From Acinetobacter tjernbergiae DSM 14971 = CIP 107465 (GTDB taxonomy: Bacteria; Pseudomonadota; Gammaproteobacteria; Pseudomonadales; Moraxellaceae), in assembly GCF_000374425.1 (NCBI RefSeq), contig NZ_KB894359.1:1-64000 (forward strand): 64,000 nucleotides of DNA, written 5' to 3'. The notes beneath the pieces were generated by a model. The model was given only the letters and a program-made list of their open reading frames with translations, was not told the DNA's origin and ran no database searches. This document shows positions 27,344 to 35,785 of the stretch, piece by piece (the first letter of the stretch is position 1; each line of letters opens with the position of its first letter). A program made the position numbers and the translations under genes.

Positions 27344-28735
27344 TTAAGCGCCCAACAAGCTTTGACCGCATACACGAACAACGTTGCCTGTCACGCCTGT
27401 TGAACCAGTAGAAGCATACCAAGCAATTGCTTCAGCCACATCTACAGGTAAACCACCTTGATTCATTGAGTTCATACGACGACCCGCTTCACGAATCGCA
27501 AATGGAATCGCAGCAGTCATTTGCGTTTCAATGAAACCAGGTGCAACCGCATTGATGGTAATACCATTCTTCAATGTTGGTGCAGTAAATTTAACCAAAC
27601 CAATTACACCTGCTTTAGACACTGCATAGTTGGTTTGACCTAAATTACCCGCAATACCACTGATTGATGATACACAAACGATACGACCATTTGCATTTAA
27701 ACCATCATTAGAAAGTAAGTAATCGTTAACACGTTCAATTGAAGACAAGTTAATATTGATGACTAGATCCCAAAGCTCAGGCTTCATATTCGCCAAAGTT
27801 TTGTCACGAGTAATCCCTGCATTGTGAACAATCGCATCTAAACCACCTTGTTTTGCAGCAGCAGTTTTGATTTTCTCGCCTGCATCAGCAGCAGTAATGT
27901 CAATCGCCAATACTGAACCACCAATTGAACCTGCAACACGCTCAAGATCAGCTTGTTGTTGTGGAACATCTAAACAAATCACATGCGCGCCATCACGAGC
28001 AAGTACATTCGCAATCGCTTCACCAATACCACGGCTAGCACCAGTCACTAATGCAGTTTTACCTGCAAGTGGCTTCGCCCAATCTAATTTCACTGTTTCT
28101 GCTTTAGAAATACGGATCACTTGACCAGAAACATAAGCTGAACGTGGTGAAATTAAGAAACGTAGCGTTGATTCTAAGTTTGCTTCAGCACCTTGGTCTA
28201 CATAAACCACTTGAGCAGTAATACCTTTTTTGAATTCTTTACCAGCAGACTTCACAAAACCTTCAAGCGCACGTTGTGCAATTGCTTGTTTTACAGTCTT
28301 AGCCGTTTCAGGTGTTGTACCAATTACAATCACACGACCTGAACTTGAAATTTGGCGAGCGATTGGATTAAAAAAGTTATACAACGCTTTTAATTGTTCA
28401 GAATCTTGGATACCAGAAGCATCAAATACAACTGCTTTAAATTTAGACTCTTTATCATCCGCATTTAAAGGGCGAAGATTTAAACCTACTTTTGCAGCTG
28501 TTTGTTGTAATTCAACATTATTGCCGACATAACTATCTGCATGGATATTGCTAAGAATTTGAGCAATAGAAGCAGAAATTGTGCTTGAAGGTGCTGCGCC
28601 AAGCAATACTGCACCATTTACAACAGGTTGGGCATTTTCAAAACGATCTAAGCTAACTGGCGATGGTAAACCTAAATTTTTTACAACAAATTTACCCAAA
28701 GGTGATTGTGTAAATGCTTGGTATTGATCGGTCAT
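27344..28735 (-). CDS. FabG4-type high-molecular-weight 3-oxoacyl reductase
   Basis: A 463-residue short-chain dehydrogenase of the two-domain FabG4 type. Residues 1-210 are a flavodoxin-like, catalytically inactive domain. Residues 225-463 are a complete SDR domain with TGASRGIGEAIA, NAGITRD, and the Ser-Tyr-Lys triad in VSSISGIAG and NYAVSKAG. The C-terminal GNVVRVCGQ is typical. It is predicted to reduce 3-oxoacyl-CoA or -ACP with NADH. It is divergent from the thiolase gene across 225 bp. Confidence 0.9.
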   Translation of the reverse strand: MTDQYQAFTQSPLGKFVVKNLGLPSPVSLDRFENAQPVVNGAVLLGAAPSSTISASIAQILSNIHADSYVGNNVELQQTAAKVGLNLRPLNADDKESKFKAVVFDASGIQDSEQLKALYNFFNPIARQISSSGRVIVIGTTPETAKTVKQAIAQRALEGFVKSAGKEFKKGITAQVVYVDQGAEANLESTLRFLISPRSAYVSGQVIRISKAETVKLDWAKPLAGKTALVTGASRGIGEAIANVLARDGAHVICLDVPQQQADLERVAGSIGGSVLAIDITAADAGEKIKTAAAKQGGLDAIVHNAGITRDKTLANMKPELWDLVININLSSIERVNDYLLSNDGLNANGRIVCVSSISGIAGNLGQTNYAVSKAGVIGLVKFTAPTLKNGITINAVAPGFIETQMTAAIPFAIREAGRRMNSMNQGGLPVDVAEAIAWYASTGSTGVTGNVVRVCGQSLLGA

Positions 28736-28779
28736 GATTATTATCTCTCATACAAATGAATTTTTTACAAACACCTGAA

Positions 28780-28801
28780 TCATGTTCGGGATATAACATG
28801 A
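28780..28801. promoter_or_regulatory. Inverted repeat in the fabG4/thiolase intergenic region
   Basis: TCATGTT and AACATGA form a perfect seven-bp inverted repeat with an eight-base spacer, about 45 bases before the reductase ATG. It may be an operator for a regulator encoded elsewhere; no such regulator is adjacent. Confidence 0.35.
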
Positions 28802-28960
28802 AATTAATGTTTGATTGACTCACAGCAAATCATACTTGAGTTCATGTCTGGATGTCTTGACCTGAATGTGGTCTAAAGCGTCATTCTAGTCAATACAGCA
28901 GTATTGGAAATATGATATTGTTTACACCAAGAATATCGCAATTATGCTTGGAAAAGCCTT

Positions 28961-30487
28961 ATGAGCAAAACAACTCAAGAAAATCCAGCAGTCGAGAATT
29001 CTGCTCAAGAAACTGTGTCAAATACATCAAAAGCAACTTCTACTACTGGTAAAAGTGCTGACACAAGTTCTAAAGCAGCAAGTACGACAACTAAAACGAC
29101 TCGTCCTCGTTCTACAGGTCGTAGTACGAAAACAACTGCTTCTTCTACATCTACAAAAGCAGCACCATCAAAAACAACCAAACCTTCTGTTCAACAGGAT
29201 AAAACCATGAGCCAAAACACTGTTCGCCGTGTTGCCATTATCGGCGGTAACCGTATTCCTTTCGCTCGCTCTAACGGCGCTTATTTTACAGCTTCTAACA
29301 TTGACATGTTTACAGCTTCGTTAAACGGTTTGGTTGAGCGTTTCAACCTCCAAGGTCAACGTTTAGGTGAAGTCGTTGCTGGTGCAGTATTAAAACACAG
29401 CCGTGATTTCAACATGACACGTGAATGTGTGTTGAATACTCAACTTGCACCAGAAACACCAGCGTTTGATCTTCAACAAGCATGTGGTACTGGTTTACAA
29501 GCTGCATTCCTTGTTGCAAACAAGATTGCTTTAGGTCAAATCGAAGTGGGTATCGCAGGTGGCGTGGATACAACTTCTGATGCGCCAATCGCTTTTGGTG
29601 ATGGTTTACGTAAAGCTTTACTTGAGCTTAACATTGCTAAAACAGGTAAAGACCGCCTAAAAGCTTTAGCAAAAATCAATGTTAAAGATCTTATGGATGC
29701 ACCTAAGAATGGTGAGCCACGTACAGGTCTTGCAATGGGTGATCATGCTGCAATTACCGCTTTAGAATGGAACATTGCTCGTGAAGCTCAAGATGAATTA
29801 GCTGCTGCTTCTCATCAAAAAATGGCAAAAGCATACGAAGAAGGTTTCTTCGATGACTTAATCACGCCATTCTTAGGTTTAAGCCGTGACAACAACTTAC
29901 GTGCTGACTCTACTGCTGAGAAATTAGCAAAATTAAAACCAGTATTTGGTAAAGGCGAAGCTGCAACAATGACAGCGGGTAACTCTACGCCACTTACTGA
30001 TGGTGCATCATGTGTACTTTTAGCTTCTGAAGAATGGGCTAAAGCAAACGGTCATGAAGTTCTTGCTTACTTAACTTTCTCTGAAACTGCTGCGGTTGAT
30101 TTCGTTGGTAAGAAAGAAGGCTTATTGATGGCGCCTGCTTATGCAGTTCCACGTATGCTTGAGCGTGCTGGTCTCACCCTTCAAGATTTCGACTACTATG
30201 AAATCCATGAAGCATTTGCATCACAAGTACTTTCTACCTTGAAAGCTTGGGAAGATGAGAAATTCTGTAAAGAGCGTTTAGGCTTAGATGCACCTTTAGG
30301 TTCAATTGATCGTAGCAAATTAAACGTTAAAGGTTCTTCTTTAGCTGCGGGTCACCCATTCGCTGCGACTGGTGGTCGTATCATCGCGACTGCTGCGAAA
30401 ATCTTAAACCAAAAAGGTTCAGGTCGTATCTTAGTTTCGATCTGTGCTGCGGGTGGTCAAGGTGTAACGGCGATTATTGAAAAATAA
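28961..30487 (+). CDS. Acetyl-CoA C-acyltransferase (thiolase) with low-complexity N-terminal extension
   Basis: A 508-residue protein whose last 426 residues are a complete thiolase, resembling FadI/FadA2. Motifs are LQQACGTGLQAA with the nucleophilic cysteine, EIHEAFAS, GHPFAATGGR, and SICAAGGQG with the second cysteine. Residues 1-82 are a Thr/Ser/Ala/Lys-rich tail resembling AlgP- or histone-H1-like linkers. An internal ATG at 29207 (MSQNTVRRVAI) has AGGA seven bases upstream, so a short form of normal size could also be made. It probably works with the divergent MaoC and FabG4 genes on 3-oxoacyl thioesters. Confidence 0.9.
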   Translation: MSKTTQENPAVENSAQETVSNTSKATSTTGKSADTSSKAASTTTKTTRPRSTGRSTKTTASSTSTKAAPSKTTKPSVQQDKTMSQNTVRRVAIIGGNRIPFARSNGAYFTASNIDMFTASLNGLVERFNLQGQRLGEVVAGAVLKHSRDFNMTRECVLNTQLAPETPAFDLQQACGTGLQAAFLVANKIALGQIEVGIAGGVDTTSDAPIAFGDGLRKALLELNIAKTGKDRLKALAKINVKDLMDAPKNGEPRTGLAMGDHAAITALEWNIAREAQDELAAASHQKMAKAYEEGFFDDLITPFLGLSRDNNLRADSTAEKLAKLKPVFGKGEAATMTAGNSTPLTDGASCVLLASEEWAKANGHEVLAYLTFSETAAVDFVGKKEGLLMAPAYAVPRMLERAGLTLQDFDYYEIHEAFASQVLSTLKAWEDEKFCKERLGLDAPLGSIDRSKLNVKGSSLAAGHPFAATGGRIIATAAKILNQKGSGRILVSICAAGGQGVTAIIEK

Positions 30488-30501
30488 TCGTTAGCTTGAT
30501 C

Positions 30502-30543
30502 AAAAAAGGGGATTAAATCTTTTGATTTATTCCCTTTTTTATT
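30502..30543 (+). terminator. Terminator after the thiolase gene
   Basis: AAAAAAGGGGATTAAATC pairs imperfectly with GATTTATTCCCTTTTTT and ends in a T run, 15 bases after the stop. Confidence 0.75.
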
Positions 30544-30588
30544 ATAAATATGATTAAATAAACAAATATCTATAAAAATATAAAGCAC

Positions 30589-30891
30589 ATGCAATCATTT
30601 CTATTTGACCAACTTTTTTATATAAGTGTCTGGCATCCAATTTTATTGGTTCTATTATTTTTCTTTGGGTTTTATCTTGCGGAATTATCTTTTAAAAAGG
30701 CTTTAAACAAATATCCCGTTGAAAGCCTACAGGGTTATAGAAGAGTATTGAATAGCATCCTTTGTAGTGTTTCATTTTTTACGATGAGCTATGTATTCAA
30801 CTTTAATTTTATCTATTTTCTTTCTTCCTGTATTTGTTTACCTTATATACTAACCAGTAAAGTACACTACCAAATCACCCATGGATATTAA
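30589..30891 (+). CDS. Small membrane protein of unknown function
   Basis: A 100-residue protein with two or three hydrophobic helices, at about residues 14-32, 52-72 and 72-88. A basic stretch (KKALNKYPVESLQGYRR) lies between the first and second. It is rich in Phe, Leu and Tyr. No family is recognised. It is followed after three bases by another tiny membrane gene (30895), so the two are probably translated together. Codon and base use is more AT-rich than the adjacent thiolase. Confidence 0.55.
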   Translation: MQSFLFDQLFYISVWHPILLVLLFFFGFYLAELSFKKALNKYPVESLQGYRRVLNSILCSVSFFTMSYVFNFNFIYFLSSCICLPYILTSKVHYQITHGY

Positions 30892-30894
30892 AAT

Positions 30895-31068
30895 ATGTGG
30901 TTGTTTATTATAAACATCTTCCTATTTTTAGGACTATGTTTTGTACTACTTCACTTTTTAGCAGGTGAAGAAAGACATTTATCTATTATTATATTTTTCG
31001 CTGTTTGTCTTTGGTTCATGAGTTTTATTGTTTGGATGTTACACTTTAAAGATCATCTCATTACTTAG
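30895..31068 (+). CDS. 57-residue two-helix membrane protein
   Basis: A short open frame, ATG 30895 to TAG 31068, encoding 57 residues. It begins MWLFIINIFLFLGLCFVLLH (first helix), then a polar AGEERH turn, then IIIFFAVCLWFMSFIVWML (second helix) and a short charged tail HFKDHLIT. It starts three bases after the stop of the preceding membrane gene and ends two bases before the stop of the convergent gene at 31070. The tight packing and clean two-helix pattern favour a real gene, but there is no recognised family. Confidence 0.5.
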   Translation: MWLFIINIFLFLGLCFVLLHFLAGEERHLSIIIFFAVCLWFMSFIVWMLHFKDHLIT

Positions 31069-31069
31069 G

Positions 31070-31423
31070 CTATCTCGCCCGTTTAAACTTCACATAATAG
31101 TCATTTAAAACTTTAATTATTTGCTTTAACTCTTTTAGATTTTCTTCTGTATTTCCTAAGCGCTCAACAAAACGTTGTGAGTGCAATTCCAAATCAATCT
31201 TTTCATTAATTTGTGGTGCAATCCTAAATAGCTTTTCTAAATCATCAAATCGGTCTAATTTTCGATTGGAAAAATATTCCAAACGAAAGCCCAACTCATT
31301 CAGCACCACACCATGCAGAATCGCGCCTTTCTCTACATCAAATGATAAAGCATGTTCTTTTAAAAATAACTGCTCAGGCGTCTCTTTGGTGCTTTTAAAT
31401 AGATTAGTCAGTTGGCTTAACAT
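31070..31423 (-). CDS. Hypothetical helical protein
   Basis: A 117-residue, charged, mostly helical protein (LSQLTNLFKSTKETPEQLFL at the N-terminus). No signal peptide, membrane helix or metal motif is seen and no family is recognised. The C-terminal third (NTEENLKELKQIIKVLNDYY) is probably a coiled coil. It is convergent with the small membrane genes. Confidence 0.6.
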   Translation of the reverse strand: MLSQLTNLFKSTKETPEQLFLKEHALSFDVEKGAILHGVVLNELGFRLEYFSNRKLDRFDDLEKLFRIAPQINEKIDLELHSQRFVERLGNTEENLKELKQIIKVLNDYYVKFKRAR

Positions 31424-31503
31424 TTATAAATCACATCACTATATTTCGATTGTATTAAACAGCTAAATACATCAGAGAAGCAACCAGCTACGACGCTGAT
31501 AAA

Positions 31504-31529
31504 AAAAGCATCTTCTAAAAGATGCTTTT
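31504..31529 (-). terminator. Terminator after the GST-like gene
   Basis: AAAAGCATCTT and AAGATGCTTTT form an 11-bp stem with a short loop, 11 bases beyond the stop, with a T run on the minus strand. Confidence 0.8.
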
Positions 31530-31539
31530 CTGTAATTCA

Positions 31540-32325
31540 TTAACCATACTGCTTTTTCAAGTAATCGACAATCTTCGCTGACTCAAACATCTTCACACCT
31601 GTGTTTGGATCAATCAAATATGGCACTTGAATATCTCGTCCCATCACTTCAACAACCTTTTCGCGCTTTCCATTCGGTAATGGAATATATTGACCAGGTT
31701 TTAAACGCAAGATTGCTGGCCCCATATCTTGCCAACGTTCTTTAGCAACATTATGCAAAATATATGGAATTTCTAGCTCAGTGAGAACTTCACGAACCAA
31801 ACGTGTATAGGGGCTTGCCTCAAAACTCCACAATTCGAGCAATTGTGCTGGTGCTGCTCGATCTATAATTTTTTTATTAATCGACACGCCACGAGCTGCA
31901 TTGGCAACCGATGCCAAAGCCGAAACATAAGGAAGTTTTGGATAATGGCTAAATTTTTTCGGCGTTTTCCCAGTTTTCCCATAGTGTTTGAATAAATGAT
32001 GAATGATCTCTTGTGACTCATAGAGTTGATCACCTGTATTTTCATCAATCAAAAATGGAAACTGTCTTTTACCACCTTTTTCTTTAACGATTTGGCGGTA
32101 TTTTTGACCACCTTTCGGACATGGATAAATTTCCACATCTAAATTTAATAACGTAACAACTTCACGAACACGACGACAAAATGGTGAACCTTCAAACTCA
32201 TAAAGCTTTAGCGCTTTCACTGGCTGGTTTGGTTGTGGTGTTCCCATCACACCTCTTCCGCCTTCAATTAGTGTGGCAACAACAGATTGTAAAACCTTGA
32301 ATTGATGGTTCGCCATTTTGAGCAT
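31540..32325 (-). CDS. Tandem glutathione S-transferase N-terminal-domain protein
   Basis: A 261-residue protein made of two thioredoxin-like GST N-terminal domains. The first (about 40-115) has FEGSPFCRRVRE, with a cysteine in the active-site turn, then QFPFLIDENTG and YESQEII. The second (about 170-260) has FEASPYTRLVRE, with the cysteine replaced by threonine, then QVPYLIDPNTG and FESAKIV. The usual helical GST C-terminal domain is absent. Its role is probably in redox or glutathione chemistry. The gene lies 11 bases downstream of rraA on the same strand. Confidence 0.85.
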   Translation of the reverse strand: MLKMANHQFKVLQSVVATLIEGGRGVMGTPQPNQPVKALKLYEFEGSPFCRRVREVVTLLNLDVEIYPCPKGGQKYRQIVKEKGGKRQFPFLIDENTGDQLYESQEIIHHLFKHYGKTGKTPKKFSHYPKLPYVSALASVANAARGVSINKKIIDRAAPAQLLELWSFEASPYTRLVREVLTELEIPYILHNVAKERWQDMGPAILRLKPGQYIPLPNGKREKVVEVMGRDIQVPYLIDPNTGVKMFESAKIVDYLKKQYG

Positions 32326-32336
32326 ATCGCTATCCT

Positions 32337-32849
32337 TTAGCAGTCAACTAGTTTTTCTTTCGCGATCACAATGCCATTATTATCCGCATAGATATAATCG
32401 CCAGAATTGATCGTCACACCACCAAAATACAGTGTAATATCCACTTCACCTATGCCTTTACGATTACTTTTTTGTGGAATTGCTGCCAATGCATGTACAC
32501 CTAAATCAAGTTCTGCAATTGCATCCACATCACGTACACAACCATAAATCACAACGCCATTCCAATGGTGATTCACTGCGGACTCAGCAATTAAATCCCC
32601 CATCAAAGCACAACGCATAGATGCACCGCCATCGACAACCAATACTTTACCTGTACCATCCGTTGCCAAAAGTTCTTTAACGCGAGAGTTGTCTTCAAAA
32701 CACTTTACTGTGACAACTTGCCCACCAAAAGTTTTACGTGCGCCATAACTTTTAAAAAACTTACCATCTAAAGATGGTGTTACCACTTGTAAGTCTTTCT
32801 CAGGATTATCATCTAACAAATCACAAGTTACAAAAGGAATCGTTGTCAC
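32337..32849 (-). CDS. rraA: RraA-like protein (RNase E regulator/4-hydroxy-4-methyl-2-oxoglutarate aldolase fold)
   Basis: A 170-residue protein of the RraA family. E. coli RraA binds and inhibits RNase E, and many homologues have aldolase/oxaloacetate decarboxylase activity with a metal ion. The central conserved region GGASMRCALMGDLIAESAV and GVVIYGCVRDVDAIAEL contains the Gly-Asp and Arg-Asp pairs of the active aldolases. The length (about 160) is normal. It starts 12 bases after the next upstream gene (NAD-binding protein). Which activity dominates cannot be told. Confidence 0.9.
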   Translation of the reverse strand: MTTIPFVTCDLLDDNPEKDLQVVTPSLDGKFFKSYGARKTFGGQVVTVKCFEDNSRVKELLATDGTGKVLVVDGGASMRCALMGDLIAESAVNHHWNGVVIYGCVRDVDAIAELDLGVHALAAIPQKSNRKGIGEVDITLYFGGVTINSGDYIYADNNGIVIAKEKLVDC

Positions 32850-32861
32850 TGAAAGTCTCCA

Positions 32862-33527
32862 TTATTGGGTTTGTTGTATCATCAAATTATCGTACAGCTT
32901 GAATGCTGCTGTCTGAGTCTGAGCCGCACTTAGCATAGTATGCGCCAATTGCTCTGCGGTTACAGGCTTATATTTAAACGGTTTAGTCCATGTTTTTTCA
33001 ACAAATTTAAATACCGTTTGTGCCATATCCTCTAATACACGCACTTCGCTTCGTTTACCAATTAACAGTGAAGGCTGGAAGATAGAGAGCTTGTAAATTG
33101 ACAAGCTTTTTAAGTAATTTTCCAGTTCACCTTTAACCTTATTATAGAAAACTGGTGAATTAGCATTCGCTCCCAATGCACTAACAACCAATAAATGAAT
33201 ATTTTTATCCTGAATTAGATCAGCAAAATGAGCATTAATTTCATAGTCAATTGCATAAAATGCGTCTTTCGATCCCGCTTGTTTGATCGTACTACCTAAG
33301 CAACTAAATGCATGTGTATGAGCACTGACATCTTCATCATTCAACAATAAAAAATCTTCTAGAACAAGTTGCGAAACCTTACTATAAGATTTTAATTTAT
33401 CAGAATTTTTTCTTACAACAACAGTAATCAAATTAAAGTCATTAGACTGTTGTAATTTATCTACAAGTGCTTCACCTACTAGTCCTGTAGCACCAATAAC
33501 AATTGCCTTTTTATCGCCTATTCTCAT
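32862..33527 (-). CDS. NAD(P)-binding protein, HTATIP2/TIP30-like atypical SDR
   Basis: A 221-residue Rossmann-fold protein. The dinucleotide motif GATGLVGEALV is at about 12-22, CLGSTIKQAGS is near 96, and the YxxxK-like FYNKVKGELE is near 157 after VVSALGANANS. The pattern resembles HTATIP2/TIP30-like atypical short-chain dehydrogenases. Substrate is unknown. It is upstream of rraA on the same strand and divergent from rpsT. Confidence 0.82.
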   Translation of the reverse strand: MRIGDKKAIVIGATGLVGEALVDKLQQSNDFNLITVVVRKNSDKLKSYSKVSQLVLEDFLLLNDEDVSAHTHAFSCLGSTIKQAGSKDAFYAIDYEINAHFADLIQDKNIHLLVVSALGANANSPVFYNKVKGELENYLKSLSIYKLSIFQPSLLIGKRSEVRVLEDMAQTVFKFVEKTWTKPFKYKPVTAEQLAHTMLSAAQTQTAAFKLYDNLMIQQTQ

Positions 33528-33740
33528 TTTTATTTATTCCAACTTATGATTAGGCTTAATGTAACGTTTTCTTATAAGATTATCACCTGTTAAATGTACT
33601 TAAAAGTGTCACAAGGCTTGACTTCGGGGCTTACTTTCCTCAAAATATGGCACTTGTTTACGGGCTGGTGAATGTTACCAATATTTTTGGTTTTAACTTC
33701 AGCGCCCGCCCAGACCAACTTATTTTTAAGGAGTGCACGA

Positions 33741-34007
33741 GTGGCAAACTCTGCTCAAGCTAAAAAACGTGCTCGTCAAAACGTTAAAGCGCGTAAACAC
33801 AACGCAAGCTTACGTTCTATGGTTCGTACTTATATCAAACGTACTGTAAATGCGATCGCTGCTGGTGATTATGCTGTTGCTTCAGAAGCTTATAAAACAG
33901 CTGTACCTGTAATCGACCGTATGGCTGATAAAGGCATCATTCACAAAAACAAAGCTGCTCGTCACAAGAGCCGCTTAAATACTCAAATTAAAGCATTAGC
34001 TAACTAA
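33741..34007 (+). CDS. rpsT: 30S ribosomal protein S20
   Basis: An 88-residue basic ribosomal protein that binds 16S rRNA in the 30S subunit. It begins [20 protein letters not shown] and ends with INTQIKAL-like helices, typical of S20. The start is a GTG at 33741, with a strong AAGGAG ribosome site 13 bases upstream. The frame is open to 33672, but that region does not look like S20. A strong terminator follows. Confidence 0.97.
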   Translation: MANSAQAKKRARQNVKARKHNASLRSMVRTYIKRTVNAIAAGDYAVASEAYKTAVPVIDRMADKGIIHKNKAARHKSRLNTQIKALAN

Positions 34008-34020
34008 TTTGATGTATATA

Positions 34021-34047
34021 AAAAAGCCCGAATTTTCGGGCTTTTTT
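34021..34047 (+). terminator. Terminator after rpsT
   Basis: AAAAAGCCCGAA/TTCGGGCTTTTT is a strong GC-rich stem with T run, 13 bases after the rpsT stop. A mirror A run makes it potentially bidirectional with the convergent phosphatase gene. Confidence 0.9.
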
Positions 34048-34133
34048 ATGGTCTTGAATTTTCCAGTTCACATGTTCGTTATTATTTATCTTTTAAATCA
34101 CATTCAATCAAATCACACTGATCAAACAGAATA

Positions 34134-34865
34134 TTATTTGTTTTGAAAATCCTTAATAACAAGCTCTTGTTTTTGACCACGCCAAATCCACTTTAACTTA
34201 CTATTACTAAAATCTTCCCCTTCAAACCACACAAATAAACCTTCCATCATCTCAGGCCAATCCGACTTCTCTATTTGATTTTGACCTGAAATCACCGCCA
34301 CAATCGCAGCAAGTATTGTGTCATGACTCACCGCCAAACTTAAACCTTGATGCTGAGTCGGGTGTGTGTGATAGAGTAATTCCAATACATCAAATACACC
34401 TGTTATAGGATGTTTCATCCCTGGCAAAGCATTATTCACAAAACTATTAATAAACCCTAATGCACCCTGCTGGCGAAAATAAGGTGCAGCCTGCTGAATA
34501 TCTAATACAAAGCTTCCAGGCTCTACCAATAATCGCTGTTCAACAATTTCGATCGTATGCGTATTTATTGCCTCGTGAATCCCATCTGCACCCTGAATCA
34601 TTAATGCAGCAGTATCTACACAACGCTGAATCGGGCTTGAAATACAATGCTGAATCGCTCGGTCGGTATTATTGATTAAATACTGCCCCCACGCATAAGC
34701 CAAATCTCGTCCTTGCTCCGTTAATTGCAAGTCATAACCAGCGAAACCCTGCCCATTCACCAACTCACGCAAAGAGTGACGAGTAAACAAAGTGACAGGT
34801 GTTGAAGCGTCTGGGAGTAAATCAATTGCTTCAAACATGCTTTTGGGCAATAAATGCAGGGCCAT
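34134..34865 (-). CDS. Histidine phosphatase superfamily protein
   Basis: About 243 residues from the ATG at 34865 (MALHLLPKSMF). The phosphatase motif is TLFTRHSLRE near residue 27-36, the second arginine block is SSPIQRCVDTA near 94-104, and a histidine is in AVSHDTILAAI near the C-terminus. No signal peptide is seen. It may act on a phosphosugar, nucleotide or histidine-phosphate substrate. It lies three bases downstream of cysQ, and the 5' end of the open frame overlaps the cysQ end, so the two are probably co-transcribed. Confidence 0.82.
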   Translation of the reverse strand: MALHLLPKSMFEAIDLLPDASTPVTLFTRHSLRELVNGQGFAGYDLQLTEQGRDLAYAWGQYLINNTDRAIQHCISSPIQRCVDTAALMIQGADGIHEAINTHTIEIVEQRLLVEPGSFVLDIQQAAPYFRQQGALGFINSFVNNALPGMKHPITGVFDVLELLYHTHPTQHQGLSLAVSHDTILAAIVAVISGQNQIEKSDWPEMMEGLFVWFEGEDFSNSKLKWIWRGQKQELVIKDFQNK

Positions 34866-34916
34866 ATTCACATACAAGCTTAAATTTAGCTCACTATACC
34901 ATGCAGACGACAAGAC

Positions 34917-35774
34917 TCAATCTAAAATGCCTGAATGCGCCAAGGCCTCATAAGCAATTTTTTTGCAATACTGATCTCTAAAAGCAATAAAACCACCATT
35001 CAATACCGTTTCACGCTGATTGTATTGAAATGATTTCCCATCTAAAGTCATCAAACCACCACCGATACTTTCTAACAATGCCTGCCCTGAACTAGTATCC
35101 CACTCTGAGGTTGGATGAAATCGTGGATAAATATCAATTTCACCTTCTAGCATCATACAAAATTTATAAGCACTGCCCGCCTCACGTCGTGCCACAGTCC
35201 GATGTTGCAAAATCGGCTCAATAAAATTTTTATACTTCGGATTTTTACTGTTATGACTCAAACCAATTTGAAGTGGTGTTGCCAAATCATGTTCTTCGAC
35301 TTGATATTGAAACCACTCTTGACGGCTAAAACTATATTTATAAGGTAATTGTGACTGATAACCAATGTACATGACCTGCTCACATGGCACAGAAATAATT
35401 GCAAAGGTCGTCTCATTACCTTCGATCAAACTTAAATTAATCGTAAACTCATCACGCTCATGAATAAATTCTTTCGTTCCATCTAAAGGATCAAGCATCC
35501 AACAACACTGCCACGCTTGCCGAGCTGAATAATCACCCTCCTCAGACAACACAGGCAACTCAGGTGTAAATTCAGCCAAATGCTTTAACAAAAAGCGATT
35601 TACCTTTAAATCCGCTTGAGTCACAGGTGAATCATCACTTTTTTCCTGAATATTAAACTCACCACCTGCACAATAATTTTGATATTCTTCCAATAATATT
35701 TGAGTTGCCTGCGCCATAATTGGTACAAGTTTCGAAATAAAGGAATCTTGTGGGGCACACGTTTTAATAAACAT
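34917..35774 (-). CDS. cysQ: 3'(2'),5'-bisphosphate nucleotidase CysQ
   Basis: A 285-residue inositol-monophosphatase-fold enzyme that removes the 3'-phosphate from PAP formed during sulfate assimilation. The Mg-binding motifs are DSPVTQADL, LSEEGDY, and WMLDPLDGTKEF (D-P-L-D-G-T, near residues 88-99). The C-terminal TSEWDTSSGQALLE is also typical. The ATG at 35774 has AAGG upstream and adds about 10 residues compared with E. coli CysQ. Its start codon is only 11 bases from the divergent yrfG start. Confidence 0.93.
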   Translation of the reverse strand: MFIKTCAPQDSFISKLVPIMAQATQILLEEYQNYCAGGEFNIQEKSDDSPVTQADLKVNRFLLKHLAEFTPELPVLSEEGDYSARQAWQCCWMLDPLDGTKEFIHERDEFTINLSLIEGNETTFAIISVPCEQVMYIGYQSQLPYKYSFSRQEWFQYQVEEHDLATPLQIGLSHNSKNPKYKNFIEPILQHRTVARREAGSAYKFCMMLEGEIDIYPRFHPTSEWDTSSGQALLESIGGGLMTLDGKSFQYNQRETVLNGGFIAFRDQYCKKIAYEALAHSGILD

Positions 35775-35785
35775 AGATCAGCCTT

